The notes under the pieces are model-generated. The model saw nothing but the letters and a program-made list of their open reading frames with translations. It did not search any database and had not been told where the DNA came from. The translations under genes were made by a program, and so were the position numbers. Positions 11,388-23,440 of a DNA stretch of 64,000 bases are shown in pieces; position 1 is the first letter of the stretch, and every line of letters begins with the position of its first letter. Location of the stretch: the NCBI GenBank assembly GCA_900095095.1, contig FMBT01000415.1, forward strand, positions 1-64,000, in the 5' to 3' direction. Source of the stretch: Fragilariopsis cylindrus CCMP1102 (Eukaryota > Bacillariophyta > Bacillariophyceae > Bacillariales > Bacillariaceae).

Positions 11388-12182
11388 TTGATGTCAATTC
11401 CATTATTCCAAGCACTCAATATTATTGTAGAGTCGAAGAGTGCAGAATGACAAACTATGACAGAATGCATAAATGAAAGTATACCTTAGAAATGATATCA
11501 TAATTGTGCATTATATAGACTTCAATATGAAATGCTTCGAACTTGATGTTCTGTCTATGTATATTTACATTCCTATTTCTATTTCTATCATTGCAGTTTA
11601 TTTGTATTGACACATTATTTGTATCTATTAAGACAAATTATGACCTAAAAAGAGCATAGTGAATATGATGATGGACATGAAAAATGCTATTCCACTCCCT
11701 TACACTGCAATTGAATTAGATAGCAAAATCAAAAGCAGCATAATTGTTGTGCATTTTCTACTTTCATATTCTCGTCAATCTAAATTTTCTTGCAGGAACA
11801 ATAGACTATGATATATTAAGCACTACCCTACCTGGCCCCAAGAACAACCAGGAAAGGTAGCACCAGCACCATATCAACAACAGCAGTATATAATTGATGC
11901 AAAGTCACTGACAAGCAGGGTTTACTAATACTGTAGTCTTTGACTCCTGAATACCTGGTAGGTATACTAGCTAGTATCACAAAAAATCGAAAAACTATGC
12001 ATATGCCTCTTTAGCTTTAACCCTAATCCTCGAATCTTGATTTTTTCGTATTTTTTAAATCAATCGAACTATTTCTACGACGTACTAGTCATACTTGTAT
12101 TCTCTTGTCTCCTCTCTTAGCAGAAGTAGAGCTAGAAGCAGAGAGACTTCGAAGCTATCTCCAAACAACGGAAGCTGCCATC
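11388..12182. other. Intergenic stretch, nothing recognised
   Basis: AT-rich sequence between two same-strand genes. No coding frame, RNA gene or strong repeat is seen. It should contain the terminator of the phosphatase and the promoter of the palmitoyltransferase. Confidence 0.5.
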
Positions 12183-13514
12183 ATGGCTTTAAACATCCTC
12201 GCTGTTACAGCGTTGATTACTTACGTTCTCGTGTGTTGCTTCGTCGTTTATTATTGTATATTATCTTACCCAAATGATAGCGAAATTGCACAATTTGTTC
12301 AAGTTACGATGCCTAACGCAACTTGGTCACGCCTACGACGAATTTTCGGTGATAAGGTTATGAAGATTGTAAGGCACGTTTCAGACCGAGCGTTGGTATT
12401 GGCATATTTTACTATTGTTGGTGGATGTTGGTCGATAGTATTCGGAAAGGTATATCCTTGGTTGTTGTTCGAAAGTCCTACTATATCAAATCTGCATGGA
12501 GTTATGGGTGTCTTCGTTTTCGTAGCGTGCTTCGCTGCGTGGGCGGTCGCAAACAACAGTCATCCTGGAAAAATTACGGCACAATCCTTTCGTCGATACG
12601 ATCATTATCCATACGATCATTTAATGTTTCAATCCAATGTAATATGTCAAACGACGAAATTGTTTAAGATCCCAAGAAGTAAATTCGATCGTATCAAATA
12701 TAATTGTATAGTCCCGCGATACGATCACATGTGTGGATGGACTCATAACACATACGGGGAAGAGAACTATCGTTGGTTTCTCATATTTTTACTAAATCAC
12801 GTTATTATGTGCTTTTACGGTACCTATATATGTTATAGATTATTTTCTGAAGAAATTAAGATGAAAAGATTGATGGATTTGGCATTCTTTGATCGTTTGA
12901 CGGGTGAAACAATTAAAGCCAATTATCATATAATTTTCCAATATGTCTTTGCACGGCGGTCATCAGAAGTCACCTTTATGTTGGTGACGTTCGTGATGGG
13001 GATCGCCTTGTCGTGCTTTTTGGGGTATCACATTTATATTACATCGAGAGGACAGACTACTAACGAGAATTCTAAATGGGGAGACATCAAAGGTTGGTAC
13101 AAGAAACAACAACAACAATATCGAACCGCCGTCCAAGCAGGCAAAGACATCACGAAACAATCATCGAAACGAAATAACAATAATAATAATAATGAGGATG
13201 TTAGCACCGATAATACTACTATTCTCGATGAAGATGTTGTCGATCCTGGTCCGATTCCAAAAAACATTTACGATCGTGGTTTCGTCGAAAATTGGAAGGA
13301 CGTTTTCTTTCCTCTGTCATTAAGGAAGGATGCTCACTCGCGAGGGGGGTATACCAAGGAATCAATTGCAAAGCAAAAGCAGCAGCAGGCATCACAGCGC
13401 GTTGAAAATTCTTCCACTATAATGCGATCTTCGTCTGTATATACAACGGAATCATTAGCAAAAAACGAACAATCATCGACTACTACAAGATGCAGCAAAC
13501 CGAAAGATGTTTGA
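12183..13514 (+). CDS. DHHC-family protein S-acyltransferase with a DHMC motif
   Basis: 443 residues from the ATG at 12183; the frame extends 26 codons upstream but only from a TTG. Four membrane segments are visible: residues about 5-25, 70-95 and 105-125 before the catalytic loop, then 195-215 and 260-285 region after it. The cytosolic Cys-rich loop carries IPRSKFDRIKYNCIVPRYDH followed by MCGWTHNTYGEENYRWF, aligning with the RSKHC..C..CV.RFDHHCPW.NNC.G..NYR.F pattern. The catalytic cysteine of DHMC is kept, but several zinc-ligand cysteines and histidines of the standard loop are absent (KFDR in place of KHC, and CQTT without the second C). Such variants exist in the family (yeast Akr1 and Pfa5 use DHYC). 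A charged Asn/Gln-rich cytosolic tail follows. It probably palmitoylates proteins at Golgi or ER membranes. Confidence 0.8.
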   Translation: MALNILAVTALITYVLVCCFVVYYCILSYPNDSEIAQFVQVTMPNATWSRLRRIFGDKVMKIVRHVSDRALVLAYFTIVGGCWSIVFGKVYPWLLFESPTISNLHGVMGVFVFVACFAAWAVANNSHPGKITAQSFRRYDHYPYDHLMFQSNVICQTTKLFKIPRSKFDRIKYNCIVPRYDHMCGWTHNTYGEENYRWFLIFLLNHVIMCFYGTYICYRLFSEEIKMKRLMDLAFFDRLTGETIKANYHIIFQYVFARRSSEVTFMLVTFVMGIALSCFLGYHIYITSRGQTTNENSKWGDIKGWYKKQQQQYRTAVQAGKDITKQSSKRNNNNNNNEDVSTDNTTILDEDVVDPGPIPKNIYDRGFVENWKDVFFPLSLRKDAHSRGGYTKESIAKQKQQQASQRVENSSTIMRSSSVYTTESLAKNEQSSTTTRCSKPKDV

Positions 13515-13978
13515 ATACAAGAAAAAAAGCATACACAAAACTGTTAACTACAATAGAATAAAGAGTAGTTTGGTTTAATATGCAATCATTACACAGCTTG
13601 ATAGTACTTTGCAACGCCAAATTTAGGATTGTTTCAATTTTTTCCTGTATATTTTGTTTGTGATGATGTACTAGTAGTCATTATTTCTTCCATTGCCGCT
13701 GACACACCAAATGTAACAACAATTCCTTTCAGTTGGAGGAGTGTGTATTCATTGCTCATCTTCAAAATAGAAAAAGGTATATTGACAGATCGTGACTCTG
13801 TTTCAGTCCCGAGCGATAACAAAAATAAAAAATACGTACACATTTTCAATTTCACGCACGGGAGCATCATTATGGCGATTAACAAAATACCCATCTTGCA
13901 TATAAAATGGTACCGGTACTTTAGAAATGTAATATCCACCCAAGAATTGAACGGCGAACAACTCTCACAAAAAAAAAA
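13515..13978. other. Intergenic stretch, nothing recognised
   Basis: Between the palmitoyltransferase and the peptide transporter. Overlapping open frames on both strands are unsupported. An A-run (AAAAAAAAA) directly precedes the ATG at 13979. Confidence 0.5.
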
Positions 13979-16425
13979 ATGGAGTCGTCGTCGTCGTTAA
14001 CGCAACAAGAACAGCAACTAAATCCGTTGATATTGCGTGGCAATAATGACACTCATGTATCGCTTGAACCTTCTCCATCGAACAGCGGTAGCACCTTCGG
14101 TAGTAGCAACGATCCAGAAGCTGATGATGGCTACGATATAAATGACAACGATGAAGAATTACCCAACGACGTGTGCACCGAAAGACAACTTTCTTCGTTG
14201 CCGGTTGTTTGTTTGAACCAAAATTCCAGAACAAAGAAAGAACGACCACTGCGACACGTCGACGAGCACGGAAATGTTTCAACATACTCGTTAAGGCCGA
14301 TGTTTTATTCCGTTATATTCATTTTGATGGTCGAATTGTTAGAGCGATTTAGTTTTTACGGTGTCAATTACACCATGACATCCTTTTTGACCGGTGCTTA
14401 TGATGATAGAAAAAAACATTTACCCGAGTCGGAACGTTGGAACGCTGACATGAATGCAATTTCTGCCTCGTCAATGGTTTCAATTTCAACGGCTGTTGCT
14501 TACTCAACACCATTTTTTGGTGCCATTTTAGCCGATTGCTTTCTAGGTGATTACAAAGCAATGCTGGTTGGTTCGATCGGATTTTACTTACCGGGTTTGT
14601 TATTGATATTGGCTTCTTCTGTGCCACATTTTTGGGGACAAGAAACATTCAATCGTACGGCATTGTCGATAGGCTTGTTGGGTTTGTGGCCCATCGGTAC
14701 AGGAATTGTAAAAAGTATCGTCAATGTGTTTGGTGCGAAACAATTCCATCCATTGTTACAATCATCATTGATTGAATCTTATTACGTCAAGTTTTACATG
14801 TGCATCAATATCGGTGCATTTATAGGTGGAATCATCGTTCCTTTAGTAGCACAATCGGATGTAACTCTAGCATACACGTTCCCTGTAGTAATGCTATTGG
14901 TAGCGATTATACTATTTCTTTCTGGAACACCCCGTTACGTACGACATCCTCCCTGTAAGTGAAGCTTATAACTTAATGAACCACCATCTACAATGGGTGT
15001 GGTTATTCATACACATAGATTTTATGCCTCTCATCTTTTTTCTTTGTACTGTATATTACAGCGGGTGATATGTTAAAGGGAATAAAATGGTATGATAACA
15101 TGCAAAAAAAGAAGAAAAATGTGGTGTCTTCCTCCTCCTCTACTTCGTCCAATAAAAGCTCCGATACCTTAAGCTCGTCGTCGTCGTCGAAGTCGAAATC
15201 GTCGTTGTTGACGATATTTAAAATCAGCGCCTTGATTATACCATTTAATATCGCTTATTCACAAATGGCGACTACCTTTATCATTCAAGGGACCGTCATG
15301 AAACGCGCTTTCGGTTGGATCGATGCCGCGTCAATGAACAACGCTGACGCAGTTTCCGTTTTGGTTTTTGGGCATTTAGTGGGATCGCATTTGTACCCAT
15401 ATTTGAATCGTCATAATATCAAATTAACGACAACCAATAAATTCGCATTGGGGTCAACATTGGGTACGTTAGCAATAGCATGGGCATTGTTCCTTGAACA
15501 CAAAATACATAAACAATATGAATTGGATGGAAAGAAGATTAGCATCTTGTGGCAAGCCTTAGCATACGTTATGATCGGTGCCGGTGAAATTTTTGCAGTT
15601 TCGGCTGCATACGAAGTGGCATTTACTGCTGCTCCACCAGAACAAAAAGTCTTGGCGAGCGCTCTCAACTTATTTTGTGTTGGAGGAATACCAAACCTGC
15701 TGTGCCTCGTTTTGTACAACCTTTGCTCGAGTTGGTTTGTCCCAACAACGAAAAAAATTAGCATTTCAAGATTAGAAGATTATGTGTCTGCGGAAGTTTA
15801 CAAGTACTTTATGGTGTTATTAGGAGTTGCATTATTGGGTGTGATCATTAATCTCCTGCCCGCCGTACAAAACTTCGTCCGATCCGTTGAAGAAGCAGCG
15901 ACAGAATCAATCAAGACACCCAATCTAAAGACGCCCTTAGCGCGACGTCGAAAAGACCGAAAACGAAGTAATGAAAGCGATCTAAACAAGAAACAATATC
16001 GGCGGCAACAGAGTGACGATAGTTCGAATTCGACGGTAGATGAGACCGACGAAGAAGTAGAAGCGTCTCCTTTGTTACGGATGCAACGGCACAAGGCCTA
16101 CCTCAAATACGGAAGTGGTCCGCAGTTGTACAAGGCTGGTTCAATGCGTGCAAGTCATCATAGCCGCGATGACTTAAGTGCTGTAGGCGAGAACAAGAAC
16201 ACCGACCAGAAAAAGAAAGCAAGAAAGTCCTTGAATAAACACGAGGTTGGTAAATTATATCGAAACACTCCTAGTAAAAAAGGTGGAAAATCAAAAAGCA
16301 AATCGTCATCATCAAAAAAACAGGGCGGTCTCGTCATGACTCCGGAAGGGAAACCCCTCCAAGCAGGCAGCATTATGAAGGGCAAAGGGCAGAACTTTCG
16401 CCAGTACAAGCAAGATAGTTTGTAG
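13979..16425 (+). CDS. POT/PTR family proton-coupled oligopeptide transporter (SLC15-like)
   Basis: Two exons, 13979-14954 and 15062-16425, joined over a 107-nt GTAAGT...ACAG intron, give 779 residues. After about 90 polar residues the transporter fold begins with the family hallmark ELLERFSFYGVNY, the equivalent of the E-x-x-E-R-F-x-Y-Y-G motif used for proton coupling. The PTR2 signature follows as FYMCINIGAFIGG near residue 280. About twelve membrane segments can be traced through LGVALLGVIINLL near residue 610. A Ser-rich cytosolic loop lies around residues 335-370, at the exon 2 start. The last 150 residues are highly basic and Ser/Lys-rich with no hydrophobic segment, longer than in most POT proteins and possibly regulatory. 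The substrate is likely di/tripeptides, though nitrate transport occurs in related plant proteins. Confidence 0.9.
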
Positions 16426-16602
16426 TTTTGGTAAGAATAATTATAACATGCATGAACAGTGAAACTATACACTATATATCACATAAATTTGCAGTTAAAG
16501 CAAATCGATATGCTGGACTACTGTAGGAACACATTACTGGATTAATGAACGATATAAAATATTAGGGCCTATTAGCTGGAGAATTTTTTCTGACTACTAG
16601 TA

Positions 16603-18546
16603 CTAAGCCAGCGCTTCTAACGGGATATAATACCGCTTTATGGGTGTTCTTTCGATGTTAGTTTCATTCGGCAACCGTTGAGGCGGATTGTCTCTACGAC
16701 AGTATCCTAACGTTCTTTCAAAGTACCATCCATCTGTTGGGATTGTACGATTCCATTCCTGTTCTAACGAACGTCTAAGTTCAAACCATTTTCGATGATG
16801 ATCTATACACCTCCTAGGATGGCTCGACTTTAAATGAGGACAAACCCAAGGCTTTAAACACTGAGTCAAATGGACTGAATATATTAGTTCCGTCGCCGTT
16901 GTTTTACATTTTGGACGACGAAAATCATAATATTTCTTCTTTCGCCCTTCTGAGTCATCGCGGTCATGTGTCATTGTGTTGAATATACATGGGTTCAATT
17001 CGATAGCGTTGATAGAACGATGATAGTCGTTTTTGTTGTTGTTAGAGCCGGCCGTATTTTGTTGTTGTTGTTGGTGTTGTTCGTTCCGTTTACGTTGTTC
17101 GTTGTCGTTATCGTCACTGTACCAATAGGAAAGAAATCCTTGGATTTGATATTGTCCCCAAAATCCACTGTATTTCTTCGCATGTGGACCCACGGAATTC
17201 CATTCTCCTTTCAGTAGTGTTTTAACCATATCATCTAATACACGACTGTTCGGTCGGACTATAAAAAATCCACCCTGGACTGGTAGCCATGACGACGTGT
17301 AAGTAAAAGGTTTTATCGTATTATGATTATTGTTATTGTTATTGTTATTTTTATTCCGTTCTCGATCTCTCATAGCTAGCATCGCATTTGAATTTTCCTG
17401 TAAATAATCTCGAGTATAAAAGAAATCAATCCTTTTGTTGTTGTTGTTGTTGTTGTTATTGTTAATGCGATTTGTATTTATTGTGATATGGGGTGGTATT
17501 AGATGGTGTAGTCTTTTTATTTGTTTTTCTTGTTGTGGATTAATCTTGTATCTATTACTATTATCATTCCTCGAAATAGATGAGTCTTTTGATGATGATA
17601 GCATCATCGCATCGAAGAGTACGTTTAAGGGTTTGATAAAAAATACATCAGTATCGACATGGACGACAATATCGTGTTCTACGAGAGAATACGACCATAA
17701 CTTCATGAATTCTTTTGAGCCACAACATCCATTCTTTTCGATTTTGTCTCGATATTTTCCACTGATATCGTTAACATCAAATGGAATGTCACTTATAATG
17801 ACATTATATCCCAATGATTCCAAAGCTTGACCACAACCATCTTCAGCCGCAGATGGCAATACGAACGCATACAAAGTGTAGTCATAGTCATAATCGTAAC
17901 TAGTATAATTATACTCATTATCACCATAAGTATTACTAGCTCTTGTTGTTGAGTTCAAGTAAAAAGCCTTCGACGATTCGTGAACTTCACGAATCGATTG
18001 ACTCAACACTGCAGGTCCATCAAATACCGTAGGAGCAAAACGACGACGTGTAGGTGGAGTAGAATTACTATTAATTGTCGTCGTAACGTTTTCTATGGTA
18101 CTCGGACATGATGTAATACTGATAGCGTACGCTACATTGACAATTTTTTTATTCTTCGTCTTTGTGTCATTATCATTGATAATATTTTTCATTTTCGCCT
18201 TCGTCTTCGTTTTCGCATCATCATCATTGTTATTATTATCAAAGTTGTTGCTGTTGTTGTTGTTGACGGAAGATTTTGTTTCCGTTACCAGTGACGGCAA
18301 TTGTCTATATATTCTACCATTGCTATTAGATCTCTCATTGATCAGTACATTTCTGTTTTTAGTATTACTATTGGACGTCACGTGCATGGTAACATCAATG
18401 GGTAAAATAGAAGAAGTAGATGTACTGTCGTTTTCGTTCAAATAATGAATAGTAGTTGAAAATCGTATTAGAAACAATGACCTGTATACTAAACAACAAA
18501 CCGCAACGACGGCGATGATTTGTTTCTTCACGACGAACGAGACCAT
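16603..18546 (-). CDS. Type II membrane GT-A fold glycosyltransferase
   Basis: 647 residues, ATG at 18546, no intron needed. A short cytosolic N terminus is followed by one signal anchor (residues about 9-28, IIAVVAVCCLVYRSLFLI), then a disordered Asn/Ser/Thr stem to about residue 220. The catalytic part shows YTLYAFVLPSAAEDGCGQAL and SLVEHDIVVHVDTDVFFIKP, whose DTD is the metal and nucleotide-sugar binding D-x-D motif. PVQGGFFIVRPN and FWGQYQIQGFLSYW follow, and the Cys/His-rich end contains CLKPWVCPHL. This matches the glycogenin-like GT8 type of Golgi enzyme. Donor and acceptor are unknown. Asn-repeat insertions, encoded by GTT-type repeats on the plus strand, sit between conserved blocks. 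The gene converges on the POT transporter, with 177 nt between stop codons. Confidence 0.75.
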   Translation of the reverse strand: MVSFVVKKQIIAVVAVCCLVYRSLFLIRFSTTIHYLNENDSTSTSSILPIDVTMHVTSNSNTKNRNVLINERSNSNGRIYRQLPSLVTETKSSVNNNNSNNFDNNNNDDDAKTKTKAKMKNIINDNDTKTKNKKIVNVAYAISITSCPSTIENVTTTINSNSTPPTRRRFAPTVFDGPAVLSQSIREVHESSKAFYLNSTTRASNTYGDNEYNYTSYDYDYDYTLYAFVLPSAAEDGCGQALESLGYNVIISDIPFDVNDISGKYRDKIEKNGCCGSKEFMKLWSYSLVEHDIVVHVDTDVFFIKPLNVLFDAMMLSSSKDSSISRNDNSNRYKINPQQEKQIKRLHHLIPPHITINTNRINNNNNNNNNKRIDFFYTRDYLQENSNAMLAMRDRERNKNNNNNNNNHNTIKPFTYTSSWLPVQGGFFIVRPNSRVLDDMVKTLLKGEWNSVGPHAKKYSGFWGQYQIQGFLSYWYSDDNDNEQRKRNEQHQQQQQNTAGSNNNKNDYHRSINAIELNPCIFNTMTHDRDDSEGRKKKYYDFRRPKCKTTATELIYSVHLTQCLKPWVCPHLKSSHPRRCIDHHRKWFELRRSLEQEWNRTIPTDGWYFERTLGYCRRDNPPQRLPNETNIERTPIKRYYIPLEALA

Positions 18547-20029
18547 CTGTTAACAGTGTTCAAATAATAGAATGGTATTGATCTATCGTATATAGTACTC
18601 ATTCATAGCACTTCTCATTCGTTTGCCTCAGCAGATACCAACTCTCATCTTTTTTCATGTTTGTTACTTTATAATGTATAATGTTATTATTTGGAATTTG
18701 GATTGTGTTTTGGGCTTTGGGCCTTTAGTTACTGTACTATTAATTGCATAAAAAAATAGAACGAAAATCATATTTTCTCTGACCCTCCGCCGCCCCCCAA
18801 CAATTTTTTGGAACAAAAAACAAAATCAGTGACAAGTAAGGAATTTGATCATGTCATTTACAGCAATATTCATGAGGTACAACCCAACTACTGGTAGTTA
18901 TCCTCATCTCCTCATCTCATGTATGTAGTAGTACATTCACCACAATAGACAAGTAGCACTCAGTAATAATTGGTAGTGGTGCCATGAACACTGTACTATG
19001 GCGGCAGTCAGTTTATTAGTCTTCAACACAACAACAAGCAACAAACCAGATGAATGCAGAAATCTATAACTAAATTCTTGAAGAACAGTAACAAGAAGCA
19101 AAGCAATACAAAATACCTTGTCTCAACAGCACTATATTACATACCAAGGATGGCCTGAAATAGGTAATCTCTATTTGAGCCGACCAAGTGAAATCTCTAT
19201 TCAAACGATAGCTCAAGGCCAGTCTACTAGCAGCTAGCAGAAGCAAAGGGTCCGTGAGCAATTTCTACAGCCTCAGTCAACTCAAACTGGTACCATTTGT
19301 GTCTTTGTAGAATTGATTCCAACTAAATAAATAATAGCGGCACCTCTATGCTGCTGGGTTGTTGGACCCTCATCTCCATTATTCCCCTCACATTAAACTA
19401 CTATGGTTTATTTCAATTCAGTCAATTGATCTACTGTTGTTGTTTGAATGGGAGTGCATGTACATGTACAAAACAAGATTGTTGACTGGAGACTTGAGGA
19501 AGGAGGACTCGTCCAACAGGATAGACGAAAAATACAGGGCAACAATTAAAAATACATCCTAACAACCTTTCAAAATCAGGGGCCGTTTAATGGTTGTTCT
19601 TCGCATTTGAGGAGACAAAATAAGTTTAGATTTGACACATGACGTCCTTTCTTCAACCCCGGTGTGATGATACCAACTCACCACAAGAGGAGTTACGTGG
19701 ATACCTATACGCTCATAAATATTTTGAGTATTTAGTAGACAGAATAATTATTGTACACATATTATATGCACCATTTCTCTCTCGTGCTTTTACACGTGCC
19801 AGGTTAGATCCCTGCACCTCTTCGCGAATTTTCATAGGGGGCTCCTTCATAATTAATTTTTAAGGGCTTATTACAGCGTAGGTGCGGCCCATACAAATCA
19901 AACGGACTTCTACTGAGTATATAAAAAGACGCGTGCCCTTGAACGGAGACGCGCGCTGTGTCTCAAGATGGGGAGCTAAGTCCGATTTTTGAGGGAGAAA
20001 CACCCCCTTAAATAAAAGACCCCCAGAAG

Positions 20030-20047
20030 GGCTGTCATATGACAGCC
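20030..20047. repeat. 18-nt perfect palindrome
   Basis: GGCTGTCATATGACAGCC is its own reverse complement over all 18 nt. It could be a protein-dimer binding site, a recombination site or the end of an element. It is followed directly by the imperfect tandem repeat. Confidence 0.9.
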
Positions 20048-20051
20048 AATT

Positions 20052-20197
20052 AGATTATGATGTGTATTGTTGATTCGCCGATTCCTCCATGTAATATAGA
20101 TCAATCCATTTTTGTTGATTCACCCATTCTTCCCATATTTTTTTGTTGATTCACCCATTCCTCCCTGTAATATATCAGATTATCATGTGTATTGTTG
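20052..20197 (+). repeat. Imperfect tandem repeat, three units
   Basis: The unit TTGTTGATTCaCCcATTCcTCC occurs near 20068, 20112 and 20152 with small changes. The flank GATTATgATGTGTATTGTTG is also present twice (near 20053 and 20178). This looks like local duplication of roughly 40-120-nt units. Confidence 0.75.
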
Positions 20198-20485
20198 TGT
20201 TTGTATTGTTTATATCAATCCAATTCTCAGTACCATGCCTGGAATTGTTCATCTTCCTCCCAGATCTGATCAAATTCATCATCAATACCACCTGTAAAAT
20301 TTTCATAATCAGGATGATTGACACTACCTTGTTGAACTAATAGTGCATAGATATCATCTGGGAGTAGCTTTTGTGGCTTTTGTGGATTGTACTCATGTTC
20401 TGGTAGTAGTTATCCATCTCTATTGTACTCTGTCATTACACATCCGGTGTGTCATATCTAAGACTGTCTAAACCTCCCACCTCAT

Positions 20486-20960
20486 TCATTTCAACTGACC
20501 AATTGGTGTGGATGGTACTTTCAATGTTTTCTTCACCTCCTTCTGTAGCCATCCTGCTTCATTGTTCTCCTTCCCTCCCTTTAGATGCTTTATTACTGTA
20601 GATGGTAACCACATTCTTGAATCAGCAAGCGTATCATAAATATTCATCGGTCGGTTTCTTTTCTTTTTTCTTCTTCGAGAACTGACTGTTGATGGTGGTG
20701 TTTCTACTGCTGTTGCTGCTCCTTCACCAAATTCAATGATACAACAACAAACACTACAACTAGTATTACTATCAGATGTATGTAGCATAGACATGAGGAT
20801 AAAGTCTTGCTTCAGTAGTAAAAGGAGAGGAATTGACAATACCAATTGAATTTTCAATATAATCAATATCAACTTTTCTTTCCACTACATGAACTGCAGA
20901 AACAAACCAGCACCACCTGCCTTGTAGTGGATGGTCAACTCTAATAACACATACTCCCAT
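20486..20960 (-). pseudogene. Possible coding remnant, unrecognised
   Basis: Two overlapping minus-strand frames look protein-like rather than random. One reads RVDHPLQGRWCWFVSAVHVV and VDIDYIENSIGIVN (20772-20960). The other reads RRKKKRNRPMNIYDTLADSR and LQKEVKKTLKVPSTPIGQLK (20486-20872). They are in different frames and neither has clear limits. The repeat-rich setting suggests a worn mobile-element or gene fragment, but I recognise no family. Confidence 0.3.
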
Positions 20961-21809
20961 AGATATATATCCCTACACATAGGAGGAGGAGGTTTGGTCA
21001 GGGGCGAGAATCATGGTACTGTTGTTGTTGTTGTTGTTGTTGTTTCAGTCTTGAAGAGAAGTAAAGAAGCAACACCCTTTGATTTTTTTTCTTGGTAAAA
21101 AATGGAGTTAGAAGCTCCTACTTTGTGGTGTATCTTCTGCTATCAATCTCAAAGAGAGCACAACAGCTCGGACCTGGATTAGTCCAATACAAGGTCCTAC
21201 ACAGTCAATTTGATGAAATTTTCGCCGATTTGCTTCACCAACAGTCCCAGTTTAGTAAGAGATGATATTTTGGCTACAAAAAGAGGACTTTGAAACTGAA
21301 AAGGAGCGCAATAGTAGTATTTGAGGTGCCTGTTTGAATCAGTATGATTTTGTTTCTATTCACTTTTGGAAGTGGTATAAAATGGAGCCACCACGGTCAA
21401 ATCCACTAGGAGGTGATAAAAAATAATAATGAAATAATAAAGTTGGAAGAAAAAAAGAGAAAAAGAAAAAAAGCTTCAGTTGAACCGTTGAAAGTGTTAA
21501 TTAATTACGCGCAACGACAAGGTACACTGTCTCCACAGTGCTTCACTTAGCTGTATCCAAGTCTTGAGGTTGATGGACGCCTACAAGGCGCCCGGCGCTA
21601 CTAGTATAAACGATGGTTGTCATGTCACACATGCGTAAAAAGTGTGCGTTTACATGTGCACGGAGGAAGTAGTATTTTCTTGTCGTTAAATGTTGACAAA
21701 AATAGGCTTAAACTATCGATTATCCCCTATTAATTTCTTAATTAAAAATTACCTTTTAAGCTGAAGAAATTTCTAGAGAAAGAGAAGAATTTCTCACTCA
21801 TTTGATTGA

Positions 21810-23440
21810 ATGATAAAAATGCAATTCTCCCAATTGTTTATACAGGTATTCAATAGGTGGAAGGAAGTTACCGAACAAAAAAAGTCCAACCAAAAGAAAA
21901 CAATAATATCATCGTACTTTCACAATAAATCGTTTAGGAATCTTTGTCGCAAACCGAAAAAGAAAATGGAATCTCCCACTACGACATCCGGATCTACTCG
22001 TTCGTGCTCTTTCACATCATCATCATCGTCATCATCTTCAGACGATGATGTTAAGGTAGGATATCACCTGTATGGTAGTTTCGAAAATACTACTGATACC
22101 GAATTAAAAGCAGACAAGTCGGTATTCCTGAATGATAAAATTAAAGGAGAGTTGGAAAAGACGTGTCATGATCGACAGATGTCATCGTCACGACGATCGG
22201 ACTTCAAATCAGAGACGGGGATAGAATTAAGATTAGCATATCTAGCACTTAATTGCATCATAGGATCTATTTATACCATGATGCGAAGGTACAGTCAGGG
22301 TGTTTTGAAAGAGAAGTATTCAATCAACGAAGTAATGGTTCTAGCAGAATTTTTCAAAGTTGTTATCAATCTTGTTATGATGTATATACAACGACGAGAG
22401 CTGGGCATGGAAAGGATGGGAAAACAACATCAACACCAACAAAATAATTGTTGAGCTTGTCCAGCGATTCAAACGTGGACGACGTTCCTGTCAAAGCATC
22501 TATCAATGGAGAGCATTCTTTAATCTACACTATATTCAATAGTGGAGAAATAGTTGTTCTTGCCGTGATTTATGCGACCTGTCACGTATCGAACTATATC
22601 GCATTGCGATGTATCACAGCCGGTATGGTGACTATGGCGGGTCAATGCAAGATCCTAAGAACGGCCTTCTTTTCGGTTATAATCGTTGGGCGTCGATATT
22701 CAGCGAAGAAATGGTTAGCTATGGCTCTTCTCGTTGTCGGCGTTGTGTGGTACAGTCAACCTGTTTTACTTAATACTCATAAGAAAGAGCTAAGGCACAG
22801 TAACAATCCTATCATAGGACCCAACATTGTTCTGTTGGGATATGCTGCAATCTTCTTGAGCGTGATTCTTTCGGGGTTAGGATCGGTCATCTTTGAAAAA
22901 ATAGTAAGGACAGATTCTAAACAATTTACAATTTGGGAACGAAACTTTCAATTGGCATTTGTAAGCATTTTTGTCTTTTTGGTTTTCGTTGCCGTCGAGG
23001 GTGGTGGTCCTACAGGTCAAGTTGGAGCTGGATGGTCCATGATGGCAGTACTCCTTGCACTTACTGCAAGTATATCAGGATTGGTTATATCTATGACAAT
23101 TTTTCATTGTAATGCGGAGCTGAAATGTATATCTTCGGCGATGGGGATACTACTGAACAGTGTGTTGGACCACGTACTGTTTGGAGGACCTTTAACAATC
23201 ACCATGTTGTTTGCCACAATGGTAGTCTTCTTGGCATTGTACATTTATTCATCTGAAAGGACATCATCGGCCGTAGATGATAATAATAACAAGAAAAGCA
23301 AGTGGGAGAAAACCAGAAAAAATCTATCTACTGGTTCATATCATAGACTAAGCACACCAGATGTTTGTAATGATTCGACACAGGTTTCACAGCCAGTCTG
23401 TTGCAAAGAACCTGAGGTTACGGCACATGAGTTATTGTAG
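21810..23440 (+). CDS. Nucleotide-sugar transporter, SLC35A type
   Basis: The N-terminal part (ELRLAYLALNCIIGSIYTMM, EVMVLAEFFKVVINLVMM) and the rest (KASINGEHSLIYTIFNSGEI, VTMAGQCKILRTAFFSVII, ILSGLGSVIFEKIVR, SSAMGILLNSVLDHVLFGG) lie in different frames. An 83-nt intron from 22382 (GTATAT) to 22464 (TTGTCCAG) joins them in frame, giving exons 21810-22381 and 22465-23440 and about 515 residues. I prefer this to a frameshift. The pattern, about ten membrane segments with QCKILRTA and SGLGSVIFEK, is that of Golgi CMP-sialate/UDP-galactose/UDP-GlcNAc antiporters. The specific sugar cannot be told. The first 150 residues are a polar cytosolic extension; the true start could be the ATG at 21966. 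It fits functionally with the glycosyltransferase upstream. Confidence 0.8.

Larger units (their letters stand above)
18547..21809. other. Gene-poor 3.2-kb stretch with repeats and coding-like remnants
   Basis: The longest gap in the window. It holds an 18-nt perfect palindrome (20030-20047), an imperfect tandem repeat (20052-20197), a short GTT run near 21020, and possible coding remnants on the minus strand between 20486 and 20960. No intact gene, terminal inverted repeat or target-site duplication could be set. A decayed mobile element is possible but not shown. Confidence 0.45.

Noticed and set aside
22440-22464. Frameshift in the sugar transporter
   Set aside because: An 83-nt GT-AG intron (22382-22464) restores the frame without removing a conserved block, so a lesion is not needed.
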